From positions 248,001 to 312,000 of the forward strand of contig CAWHKS010000001.1 in NCBI GenBank assembly GCA_963829955.1: a stretch of DNA of 64,000 bases. Direction: 5' to 3'. This document shows positions 8,419-16,091 of the stretch, piece by piece. Source of the DNA: DASTFY01 sp963829955 (lineage in GTDB: Bacteria > Actinomycetota > Acidimicrobiia > Acidimicrobiales > Ilumatobacteraceae). A program made the translations under genes and the position numbers. Each line of letters opens with the position of its first letter. The first letter of the stretch is position 1. The notes beneath the pieces were generated by a model. That model had not been told where the DNA came from. It saw only the letters and a list, made by a program, of their open reading frames with translations, and made no database searches.

Positions 8419-9105
8419 GTGCCCGCCCCTGTCCTGCTCGTCCACGGCTGGGGTTCGTCGTTCCAGCGCACGTGGGTGGCCACGGGCATCAGCGCCTTGT
8501 TGGAGGACGCCGGGCGCACCGTGATCGGTGTCGATCTCCTGGGCCACGGCGAGGCCGACAAGCCGCACGACCCCGAGGCCTATCGAGATCTGACCGCCCG
8601 GCTGGCCGACGTGCTGCCGGACGACGGCGCGGTGGACGCCGTCGGGTTCTCGCTCGGGGCCCTCACCCTGCTGGAACTGGCCTGCGCGCAGCCGGGACGA
8701 TTCGGTCGGATCGTGCTGGCCGGCGTCGGCGACACCATGTTCGAGCGGGACCCCGCGGCGACCCGCCGCATCGTGGCCGGTGTGAGGGGCGAGGGTCCGG
8801 ACGACGACGTCCAGGCCCAGGCCTTCCGCCACTACGCGGAGCAGCCCGGCAACGACGCCTCGGCGCTGGCCGCCGTGCTCGAGCGCCCGGCGTGGGAGGT
8901 CACCGAGGCCGACCTGAGGGCGCTGAAGGTACCCGTGCTCGTCACCATCGGCGACCGGGACTTCGCCGGCCCGGCCGACCGGCTCGTGGCTGCCCTTCCC
9001 GACGCACGGTTGGTGGTGCTCCGCCACACCGACCATTTCGCCACCCCGGAGTCGTTCGCGTTCATCGACGCCATGCTCGGGTTCCTCGACGCCGTCCCGG
9101 CGTGA
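8419..9105 (+). CDS. Alpha/beta-fold hydrolase
   Basis: 228 residues beginning almost at the first strand and oxyanion motif (LLVHGW). The nucleophile elbow is GFSLGA with Ser78; an acidic residue follows in TIGDRD and the catalytic histidine in TDHFATP. The substrate cannot be predicted. The open frame extends up to ATG 8341, but that start would overlap the start codon of divergent guaB1. The TAGCGT box 8 nt before GTG 8419 fits the leaderless pattern seen elsewhere in the window. Its stop overlaps the GTG of the Sua5-type gene by 3 bp, so the two probably form an operon. Confidence 0.85.
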   Translation: MPAPVLLVHGWGSSFQRTWVATGISALLEDAGRTVIGVDLLGHGEADKPHDPEAYRDLTARLADVLPDDGAVDAVGFSLGALTLLELACAQPGRFGRIVLAGVGDTMFERDPAATRRIVAGVRGEGPDDDVQAQAFRHYAEQPGNDASALAAVLERPAWEVTEADLRALKVPVLVTIGDRDFAGPADRLVAALPDARLVVLRHTDHFATPESFAFIDAMLGFLDAVPA

Positions 9106-10047
9106 CCCGTCCTGGCCCTGCCGTCCCGCGGGACGATGACCGGGTGGCCGAGGCGGTTCAGGTGCTCCGCCGTGGAGGACTGGTGGCTGTACCCACCGAG
9201 ACCGTCTACGGCCTCGGTGCCGACGCCGCCAACCCGGACGCCGTCCGGCGAGTCTTCGCCGTCAAGGGCCGCCCGCTGGACCACCCGCTGATCGTCCACG
9301 TCGCCTCCGCCTCCGCCCTCCCCCGTTGGGCAGCCTCGGTACCGCCGGCCGCCGAGGCCCTGGCGGCGGCGTGCTGGCCCGGTCCATTGACCGTCGTGTT
9401 GCCCCGGCGCCCCGACGTCGACGCGACGGTGGCCGGCGGCCGCGACACCATCGCCTTGCGCGTGCCGGCCCACAAACTGACCCTCGCCGTGCTCGAGGCT
9501 TTCGGTGGCGGCATTGCCGCGCCGTCGGCCAACCGCTTCGGCCACGTGAGCCCGACGACGGCTCAGCACGTGCGCGACGACCTCGGCGACGACGTCGACC
9601 TGGTCTTGGACGGCGGGCCGTGCACGGTGGGGGTCGAATCCACGATCGTCGACCTCACGGTCGAGCCGCCGTCCGTCCTGCGCCCAGGCGGCATCCCGCT
9701 CGCCGCGCTGGAGGCCATCGTCGACGGGCCCGTCAAGGGCGAGGACACCGGGCCGCGGCGGGCACCGGGCATGCTCGCCTCCCACTACGCGCCCCAGCGC
9801 GCGCGTCGAAGTCGTCGACGACCCGGACGCCGCGGCGGCCCGGGCCGGAGCCCTGCGCGCCGACGGCGTGCGGGCCGGCGTGCTCGACCCCGGACCGGAT
9901 CCGGACGCCTACGCCCGCCACCTGTACGAGTGGCTGCGCCGGGCCGACGACGACGGCTTGGAGGTCCTGGTCGTCGTCCCACCGGCCGCCACCGGCCTGG
10001 GCTGGGCCGTGCGCGACCGACTCCGCAAGGCCGCCGGCCCCCGCTGA
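9102..10047 (+). CDS. L-threonylcarbamoyladenylate synthase (Sua5/YwlC type), interrupted by a one-base frameshift
   Basis: This enzyme makes threonylcarbamoyl-AMP for t6A modification of tRNA. The YrdC domain covers about residues 15-205, with KGRPLDHPLIVHV, SANRFG and the linker MLASHYAP. Immediately after HYAP the frame is lost at 9793-9806, in CCCC followed by an alternating GC run. In the next frame the Sua5 C-terminal domain continues (RVEVVDDPDAAAARA to stop at 10047). Removing one C restores a product of about 314 residues, the normal Sua5 length. Without the fix the frame runs on to 10955 as nonsense. The gene is essential in most bacteria, so an assembly indel is more likely than a true mutation. 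GTG 9102 overlaps the upstream stop. Confidence 0.85.
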
Positions 10048-10166
10048 GACTCTCGAGGCGGTCGAGAAGCAGGCGCGACCGGCACGGATCCCGAGCAGTT
10101 CGGAAGCGTTCGCCCGTGATGGCGGAAACCGCAACGACACCCGAACGCCTCCTCGACCCCGCCGGA

Positions 10167-10772
10167 TCAGGCGGGTGCCTGGCCCAACTGGTTGAGGTTC
10201 TCGATCCAGCGGTCCCGCACGAGCTCGATCGGCGGCGCGGCGCCCTCCGCGGCGACCACGGTCAGCATCACGGTGCTGGCGCCCGCCTCCGGCAGCAGCT
10301 CCAGGCGGCACCAGCACTCGGCGGGGTCGTAGAGGTGGGCTTCCAACAGGTACGGCGGATCGTCGACCATCACCTCCCCCATCCAGTTGGCCACGATGAG
10401 CAGGGCCTCGAAGGCCTCGGCCGGCAGGGCTTCGATCACGAACGACGGATCGTCACGCTGCACCCGCCCACCCGACCGGAACGGCCGCGGGTCCGGCGCC
10501 GGCGGCTCCGGCACGGACGCGCCAGGTCCGGTCGACGCGGGCTGGCCGGCCGCCGTCCGATCGGCGAGGACCAGCGTCATGGCCTCCTCGAACGCGACGT
10601 TGATGGCCTGCATGCGGACCTCGGATCCGCCCCGATCGGGGTGCTCCTCCATCGCCAGCCGCCGGCGGGCCGACCGGAGGGTGTCCGCGTCGACGGAACG
10701 CGGCACGCCCAGGATCGCGAAGGGGTCCGACGACTCGCGGCCGGCCACGCGCGGGTCAGCCCTCCCGGTCAC
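10167..10772 (-). CDS. J-domain-containing protein
   Basis: 201 residues. The N-terminal 50 residues form a compact J domain (DPFAILGVPRSVDADTL) with the HPD tripeptide at 44-46, which in DnaJ proteins stimulates Hsp70 ATPase. The C-terminal 120 residues have no domain I recognise and there is no zinc-finger region, so it is a type III-like J protein. GTG 10772 lies within the last 17 bp of the xylulokinase gene, so the pair is probably co-transcribed. The 120 bp between this gene and the Sua5 gene hold nothing I can name. Confidence 0.72.
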   Translation of the reverse strand: MTGRADPRVAGRESSDPFAILGVPRSVDADTLRSARRRLAMEEHPDRGGSEVRMQAINVAFEEAMTLVLADRTAAGQPASTGPGASVPEPPAPDPRPFRSGGRVQRDDPSFVIEALPAEAFEALLIVANWMGEVMVDDPPYLLEAHLYDPAECWCRLELLPEAGASTVMLTVVAAEGAAPPIELVRDRWIENLNQLGQAPA

Positions 10773-12165
10773 GACGGGCGTGGTACGCGGCGCGGAGTTC
10801 GGCCGTGGCCGACGCCGCCGGTCCGGGCTCGACAACGTCGCCACCGCCGAGGCCCCATGCGGTCGCCACGTCCACCGCTTCCCGTTGCAGGAGCACCGAC
10901 GCCGCCTGGACGCAGGCGCCCGTGGCAACCGCTTCGTCGACGTCGGCGATCGTGACCGCGCGACCCGAGAGGTCGGCGAGCAGCTGCCGGTACACCGCGG
11001 AGCGCGCCCCGCCACCGGTCAGCAGCAGTCGCCCGCTGGCAGGCACCAGGGCCACCAGCGCGTCGTAGGCGTCGAGCAGCCCGCAGACCACGCCTTCGAA
11101 GGCCGCCCGGGCCAAGTCGGCGCGGGTCACGTCCGAACGCAGGCCGGCCAGCACGCCCGTGGCGTCCGGGCGGTTGGGCGTCCGCTCACCGTCGAGGTAC
11201 GGCAGGAAGGTGAGCCCACCGGCGCCAGGACCCGCCTGTTGGGCCAGCATGTCGAGCCCCTCGTGGTCGACCACCAACAGATTGCGCACGGCCTCGGTCA
11301 CCTTCGTGGCGTTGAGCGTGCAGGCCAGTGGGAGGAAGCGACCGGTGGCGTCCGCGAAGCCGGCCACGGCTCCACTGGGATCGGCGGTCGGCTGGTCGCT
11401 CACGCCGTAGACGGTCCCGGAGGTCCCGAGCGAAACCACCACGTCGCCGGTCCGCACGCCGAGGCCGAGCGCGGCGGCCATGTTGTCGCCGGTCCCGGGA
11501 GCAACGACCGCGGCCCGCCACACGCCGGCGTCGTCCAGCGGGCCGAGCACCTCGGGCACGGTCGCGTACCAGTCGCGGTCCCGGTCGATGAGGCGGAGCA
11601 GGTCCCACCGGTAGACGCCCTCGGCGGGCGACCAGTATCCGGTGCCGGACGCGTCGCCCCGGTCGGTCGTGAGCCGGCCGGTGAGCCGGGACGTCAGCCA
11701 GTCGTGCGGCAGGAGCACCTTCGCCACTCGCGCCCAGTGCTCCGGCTCCTTGCGATGGAGCCACGAGAGCTTGGTGACGGTGAACGCGGCCACGGGCACG
11801 CTCCCGCACGCGTCCGCCCACGCCGCGGGTCCCCCACCCAGTTGCTCGAGCAACCACTCGGCGTCAGGGGCCGACTCGGTGTCGTTCCAGAGCTTGGCCG
11901 GCCGCACCACCTGTCCGGCCGAGTCGAGCGTCACCATCCCGTGCTGCTGGCCGGCGACGGCGATCGCCGCCACGGCCGGCTCCTCCAGCTCGGACCAGCA
12001 GCGGCGGAACGCGGTCCACCAGGACTCGGGATCCTGCTCCGAGCGGGGCGGCTGGGTCGACGGGTGCGGAGCCGTCGCCCGGCCGCGCAGGGCACCGGTC
12101 TCCGCGTCCCGGAGCTCGACCTTCGTGGACTGGGTCGAGGAGTCGACCCCCGCCACCAACGGCAT
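10756..12165 (-). CDS. xylB: Xylulokinase / FGGY-family carbohydrate kinase
   Basis: 469 residues, the usual xylulokinase length. The N-terminal ATPase motif DSSTQSTK is at residues 8-15. The domain-1 substrate region includes AVAGQQHGMV and LWNDTE, and the C-terminal domain has FLPYLDGERTPN and LLTGGGARS. XylB phosphorylates D-xylulose to enter the pentose phosphate pathway; the QQHGMV motif favours xylulose over glycerol. ATG 12165 has a good GGGGAGG ribosome-binding site about 9 nt upstream. No xylose isomerase or sugar transporter is adjacent, so the physiological sugar is not confirmed by context. Confidence 0.85.
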   Translation of the reverse strand: MPLVAGVDSSTQSTKVELRDAETGALRGRATAPHPSTQPPRSEQDPESWWTAFRRCWSELEEPAVAAIAVAGQQHGMVTLDSAGQVVRPAKLWNDTESAPDAEWLLEQLGGGPAAWADACGSVPVAAFTVTKLSWLHRKEPEHWARVAKVLLPHDWLTSRLTGRLTTDRGDASGTGYWSPAEGVYRWDLLRLIDRDRDWYATVPEVLGPLDDAGVWRAAVVAPGTGDNMAAALGLGVRTGDVVVSLGTSGTVYGVSDQPTADPSGAVAGFADATGRFLPLACTLNATKVTEAVRNLLVVDHEGLDMLAQQAGPGAGGLTFLPYLDGERTPNRPDATGVLAGLRSDVTRADLARAAFEGVVCGLLDAYDALVALVPASGRLLLTGGGARSAVYRQLLADLSGRAVTIADVDEAVATGACVQAASVLLQREAVDVATAWGLGGGDVVEPGPAASATAELRAAYHARRDREG

Positions 12166-12241
12166 GATGCTCAGGCCTCCCCGGTGATCCGTAGCGCGTC
12201 CCTGTTTCGCCGGCCGCCAATCGTAGGGGGACGGGACGCGC

Positions 12242-12259
12242 GGCGGCCGCTCGGCCGCC
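12242..12259. repeat. GC-rich inverted repeat upstream of the His-rich protein gene
   Basis: GGCGGCCG and CGGCCGCC are separated by CT, giving perfect 8-bp arms. It lies about 20 bp before the TACGCT box of the next gene. It may be an operator or just GC-rich coincidence. Confidence 0.3.
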
Positions 12260-12279
12260 CGCGCGCGCCCCGACCCCGC

Positions 12280-12285
12280 TACGCT
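12280..12285 (+). promoter_or_regulatory. Leaderless-type -10 box TACGCT
   Basis: TACGCT lies 6 nt before ATG 12292 and no ribosome-binding site fits between them. Confidence 0.5.
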
Positions 12286-12291
12286 CGCCCC

Positions 12292-13464
12292 ATGGGCGAC
12301 ACCTCCGGTCCAGAGACGTCCCGGCTCCGTGAGCAGCTGTGGCGGCTGCTCTTCATCTCGGCGGCCGCCCTGCTGGTCGTCGGCCTTGCCTTCGACGGGT
12401 TCTCCGAGGGTGGGAGCGAGCTCGCCCGCAGCATCGTGGTGGTCGGCGGCACGGTCATCGTGCTGGCCGCTCTGCTGCTCCTTCTGGCCCCTCTCCTGTA
12501 CCGCCGCCCGAGCGCCGGTGGTGGCTGGCGGGCGTTGCAGGTGGCGGCTCCGGTCCTGGTGGTCGGCGTCGTCGGGCCGGCCATGGTGGCCGCAGCGTCG
12601 GCGACGACCCGCCCGGAGCGTGCGGTCAGCTCGCCCGCCACCGCCGCCGCGACCGGCGCAACTGGCGCGACAGCAGCGGCCGGCACGATCGACGAGTCGC
12701 AGCCGCACGAGCACGATGCGGCGACCGGCGGGAACGTGCCCGTCGGCCAGGGGGCCGAGAGCGCCGGGGGTCTGGCGTCGGAGATCACCGGCAACTCGAG
12801 CGACGACCATGATCACGGCCACGGCACCGCAGTGCCCGAGCAGCCGATCGACCGGCCCACGCGCAACGCGCTCGGCATGGAGTTGTCCATCGCGCGGGAC
12901 ACCGCGTTGAAGTACCCGACGGTGGCCGACGCCGAAGCGGCGGGCTACCGCATGGTCACCCCGTACGTCCCGCTCATCGGCGCCCACTACCTCAACTTCG
13001 GCATCGTGGACACCACGTTCGACGCGGCCAAGCCAGAGATGCTGCTGTACGACGGCACGAAGCCGGACGACCGCATCGTCGGCCTGTCGTATTTCGTCGC
13101 CGCGCCGGGCGGGAAGCCGCCCGCGGGCTTCATCGGCCCGAACGACCACTGGCACCAGCACATCGGCCTTTGCGTCAAGAACGGCGTGGTGGTGGGCGGC
13201 GAGAAGACCACCCCCGAGCAGTGCAAGAGCCGCGGGGGCAACAAGGTCGGCCTGAACGACATCTGGATGGTGCACGCCTGGGTCGTGCCGGGGTGGGACA
13301 GCCCGCAGGGCGTGTTCTCCCCGAGCATCTCGGCCTGGTGTAGTCAGGCGGGTTGCAGCACGAGCCTTGCCGTGGCAGTCGTGACGGCCGGGCTCTCCAG
13401 CGTCCAGAGCACGATGCACGTCTCGGCGTCATGGTGTGCCGAGCCGGCACTCACCTCGATCTGA
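12292..13464 (+). CDS. Membrane protein with His-rich linker and conserved HWHQH domain (function unknown)
   Basis: Three hydrophobic segments (about residues 16-34, 46-70 and 82-103) are followed by an Ala/Thr-rich linker. A His/Asp-rich stretch (HDHGHG near 173-178) leads into a C-terminal domain of about 150 residues with HWHQH at 286-290, C294, C311 and H328, which suggests metal binding. As read, the frame runs 120 bp into the antisense GH5 gene. Adding one base to the C run at 13319-13322 would give VFSPEHLGLV and a TAG at 13341-13343, directly abutting the stop of the convergent gene, so a deleted C is likely. I do not recognise a characterised family. Confidence 0.72.
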   Translation: MGDTSGPETSRLREQLWRLLFISAAALLVVGLAFDGFSEGGSELARSIVVVGGTVIVLAALLLLLAPLLYRRPSAGGGWRALQVAAPVLVVGVVGPAMVAAASATTRPERAVSSPATAAATGATGATAAAGTIDESQPHEHDAATGGNVPVGQGAESAGGLASEITGNSSDDHDHGHGTAVPEQPIDRPTRNALGMELSIARDTALKYPTVADAEAAGYRMVTPYVPLIGAHYLNFGIVDTTFDAAKPEMLLYDGTKPDDRIVGLSYFVAAPGGKPPAGFIGPNDHWHQHIGLCVKNGVVVGGEKTTPEQCKSRGGNKVGLNDIWMVHAWVVPGWDSPQGVFSPSISAWCSQAGCSTSLAVAVVTAGLSSVQSTMHVSASWCAEPALTSI

Positions 13465-15143
13465 ACGCCGTCCGGGTAGTGCACGGCCGGGACGACCACC
13501 TCGGTCGGCCCCGCGGCGAGCGACGACGCGTCGAGCACCAGCTCGAAGCGGGCCGAGCCCGGCTCGAACTGCATGCGTACCGGTCGCCCCTGGCTGTGGC
13601 GCGGGTAGGGACGGCTGAACCCGGCAACCGCTCGCCCGCCGCCGTCCTCCGCACAGAAAACGGACAGGTCCTCGTGGTTCCACTGGTCCCCGTGGGCGTG
13701 GTCGTTGTCCGGCGTGTAGTTCCACTGCGTCCCGCTCATCGCCAGTTGGTCGAGGGTGCCGTACATGGCGTGCAGCAGCCGCTCGTGCAGAGCGAAGTCG
13801 CCGGTGCGGTACGCCTCGCCGCCGTTCATCTCGTACGGGATGCCGAACTCGCCGATCAGCATCGGCAACCCGCCCGACTTCTCTTCGTTGCTCCGTTGCA
13901 GGGCGCGGAGCTCGTCGACGTACACCTCCGTCAGCCCGGCGACATCCGTGGTCCCGCGGTACTCACCCCGCGACACCTTGCGCGTCCCGAGGGCGACGAT
14001 GTCGTACCAGTGGCGGGCGTTGACGACGAGCGGATCGGGGTCATCCCAGGGCATGTCCCGATCCCAGGGTGAGCCCTCGATGAACAGCAGGCAGTCGGGA
14101 TGCACCGCCCGCAGGCGCTCGCGGAAGCGGCGGATGAAGGGCGCGTGGAAGTCGGCGAAGGAGTCGATGCGGACGCCGTCGCGCTCGGCGAAGCGCACCG
14201 GGTCGGCCAGGGCAGGCCGGCCGCCGTCGTCCACGTCCCACACCCCGGCCCGTTGCCAGGGGCAACCGTCGCGCCAGACGGAGACGCCGTCAGGGTTGAG
14301 CACCTCGCCTCCGTCGCGCCGGACCGGCACGCCGGCCGCCGCGGCCAGGTACTCCAGCGGACTCCACGGTGCCGGGCCGTCCTGCTCGAAGATCCGCCAG
14401 CCAGTCGTCATCGACCGCGCGCTTCGCCCGATGTAGCCGTTGCCAGGCTCGTTGAGCGGGTCGTACCCGAGCACGTTGTCGAGGTGAGCGACGCGTTCGG
14501 CCAGCGCGGCCACCGCGCCGATGTACCGATCCTGCAGCTCCTGCTGCACGCCGCTCAGCTCGGGGCAGAACGTGTCGCCGCCGTAGAAGAGCGTCCACAT
14601 CGTGGCCACCGGCGCCCGCTGGTAGTTCTCGGGCCAGTCCTGCGTGTCCAGGGCGACGGCCTCCGCCGCCACGAACCGCTCCGGCACCAGCCCCGCCAGC
14701 TCGAAGCACCAGAAGGGTGCGCCGTCACCACCGGTCCACCGGCTCCACACGTCCTGGTGGGGATCGACGAAGACCCACAGCCCGCGGGCACCGGCCCGCC
14801 GCACGACCTCCGCGTAGTAATCGAGGTAGGCGTCGTCGTACTCACCGGGCCCGGCGTGCTCGATGGCCTCCCACGTGGTCAGCAGCCGGAGGCAGTTCAT
14901 GCCCCACCCGGCGATCCGGTCGAGGTGGGCATCGAGGTCGTCCAAGGGCGCGGGGCGACCCACGAAGGACACCTCGGCCCACCCATCGAACGACACCCCG
15001 AGGTGCGTCGCGCCCGGCGGGGTGACCGGCACCTTGGTGGCGCCACTCAGGTTCACGCCCCGCAGCAGCGTGGGCCGGCCGAGGCGGTCGATCAGCCAGC
15101 CTCTGTCGGTCGTGAACCCGTGCCCGGTCGCCGACCCGGTCAC
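13344..15143 (-). CDS. Glycoside hydrolase family 5, endoglycoceramidase-like
   Basis: 599 residues. The catalytic acid/base is in PLNEPGNGY (E232) and the nucleophile in LIGEFGIPYEMNGG, roughly residue 435. These lie in a GH5 barrel that begins with RGVNLSG. A C-terminal domain of about 120 residues resembles the beta-domain of endoglycoceramidase-related enzymes, which hydrolyse the glycan-lipid bond of glycosphingolipids or steryl glucosides. No signal peptide is visible, so the enzyme looks cytoplasmic, which points to an intracellular glycolipid. GTG 15143 overlaps the stop of the enoyl-CoA hydratase gene (GTGA), so the two are coupled. Confidence 0.82.
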   Translation of the reverse strand: MTGSATGHGFTTDRGWLIDRLGRPTLLRGVNLSGATKVPVTPPGATHLGVSFDGWAEVSFVGRPAPLDDLDAHLDRIAGWGMNCLRLLTTWEAIEHAGPGEYDDAYLDYYAEVVRRAGARGLWVFVDPHQDVWSRWTGGDGAPFWCFELAGLVPERFVAAEAVALDTQDWPENYQRAPVATMWTLFYGGDTFCPELSGVQQELQDRYIGAVAALAERVAHLDNVLGYDPLNEPGNGYIGRSARSMTTGWRIFEQDGPAPWSPLEYLAAAAGVPVRRDGGEVLNPDGVSVWRDGCPWQRAGVWDVDDGGRPALADPVRFAERDGVRIDSFADFHAPFIRRFRERLRAVHPDCLLFIEGSPWDRDMPWDDPDPLVVNARHWYDIVALGTRKVSRGEYRGTTDVAGLTEVYVDELRALQRSNEEKSGGLPMLIGEFGIPYEMNGGEAYRTGDFALHERLLHAMYGTLDQLAMSGTQWNYTPDNDHAHGDQWNHEDLSVFCAEDGGGRAVAGFSRPYPRHSQGRPVRMQFEPGSARFELVLDASSLAAGPTEVVVPAVHYPDGVQIEVSAGSAHHDAETCIVLWTLESPAVTTATARLVLQPA

Positions 15144-15970
15144 TGGCCGGTGAACCGAGCGGGCCGCTTCTCCATGAACGCGGCGACGCCCTCCTGGAAG
15201 TCCTTGGTGCCGAGCAACGGGAGGAGTTGGAGAAAGACGTGGTGCACGTTCTGCTCGAAGGTCTCGGTCTCGGCGGCCCGCATCATCCGCTTGATCGCCC
15301 GCACAGCCAGCGGGGCGTTTGCGGCGATCTCGCCCGCCAGCTCCGCGGTGGCCGACGGCAGGTCGGCGTCGGCCACGACCCGGTTGACCAGCCCCAGCTC
15401 CAGCGCCTCCTTGGCCAGGAGTGTCCGCCCGGTGAACGCGACCTCGGCCGCCTTGGCGTAGCCGACCATGCGCGGCAGCAGCCAGGTGCCACCGCTCTCC
15501 GGGAGGATCCCCCGCTTGGCGAAGCCGGGGTTGAGCTTGGCCGACTCTCCGGCGATGCGCAGGTCGCAGCCGAGCGCCAGGTCGAGCCCGTACCCGGCGG
15601 CGCCGCCGTTGAGCGAGCAGATCGTGGGCGTGTCGATGTTGTGCAATACCACCGGCGGGGCGTTGCGGAGGTCGATGTCACCGGGATTGGTGTCGACCGC
15701 TCCCAGGTTGCCGAGGCCGCCCTTCGGACCGGCCATCTGGGCCTGCAGGTCGAGGCCGGCGCAGAAGACGCGCCCGGCGCCCGTCAACACGATGACCCGC
15801 ACGTCACCGGCGGCGTCGGCCTCCAGGAGCCGGGCCGACAGCGCCTCCAGCATGGCCCCCGAGATGGTGTTCATGCGCTCGGGGGCGTTGAGCGTGATCG
15901 TGGCCACGTGGTCCGTGACCTGGTAAAGGACCTCGCGGGGCCCTTCGTCCGGAGCGGTCGGCGCAGGCAC
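15140..15970 (-). CDS. Enoyl-CoA hydratase/isomerase family protein
   Basis: 276 residues with the crotonase fold. The oxyanion-hole region NGGAAGYGLDLALGCD and the CoA-binding stretch VFCAGLDL are clear. The second catalytic position (around LPESGGTWLLPR) keeps the hydratase-type glutamate, so hydration of 2-enoyl-CoA is plausible, but the family is diverse. Start GTG 15970 has TAGGGT 7 nt upstream. It is the first gene of a two-gene operon with the GH5 glycosidase; a functional link to glycolipid turnover is possible but unproven. Confidence 0.85.
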   Translation of the reverse strand: MPAPTAPDEGPREVLYQVTDHVATITLNAPERMNTISGAMLEALSARLLEADAAGDVRVIVLTGAGRVFCAGLDLQAQMAGPKGGLGNLGAVDTNPGDIDLRNAPPVVLHNIDTPTICSLNGGAAGYGLDLALGCDLRIAGESAKLNPGFAKRGILPESGGTWLLPRMVGYAKAAEVAFTGRTLLAKEALELGLVNRVVADADLPSATAELAGEIAANAPLAVRAIKRMMRAAETETFEQNVHHVFLQLLPLLGTKDFQEGVAAFMEKRPARFTGQ

Positions 15971-15977
15971 GTCCTGA

Positions 15978-15983
15978 ACCCTA
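15978..15983 (-). promoter_or_regulatory. Leaderless-type -10 box TAGGGT
   Basis: TAGGGT on the minus strand, 7 nt before GTG 15970 of the enoyl-CoA hydratase gene. Confidence 0.5.
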
Positions 15984-16029
15984 CGTGAAGCGGTTCTGGG
16001 GGTGCTTGCCCCCCGGCGACGAGACCTCC

Positions 16030-16035
16030 TAGCCT
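16030..16035 (+). promoter_or_regulatory. -10 box TAGCCT of the substrate-binding protein gene
   Basis: TAGCCT would start a transcript near 16042 with a leader of about 50 nt. The leader contains GAAGTC-CG-GACTTC and the GGGGGAG ribosome-binding site before ATG 16092. A leader here contrasts with the leaderless genes nearby. Confidence 0.4.
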
Positions 16036-16091
16036 GTCGACCTTAAACCTCGGACGCCGAAGTCCGACTTCGAAGGGGGAGTAACACCTCT

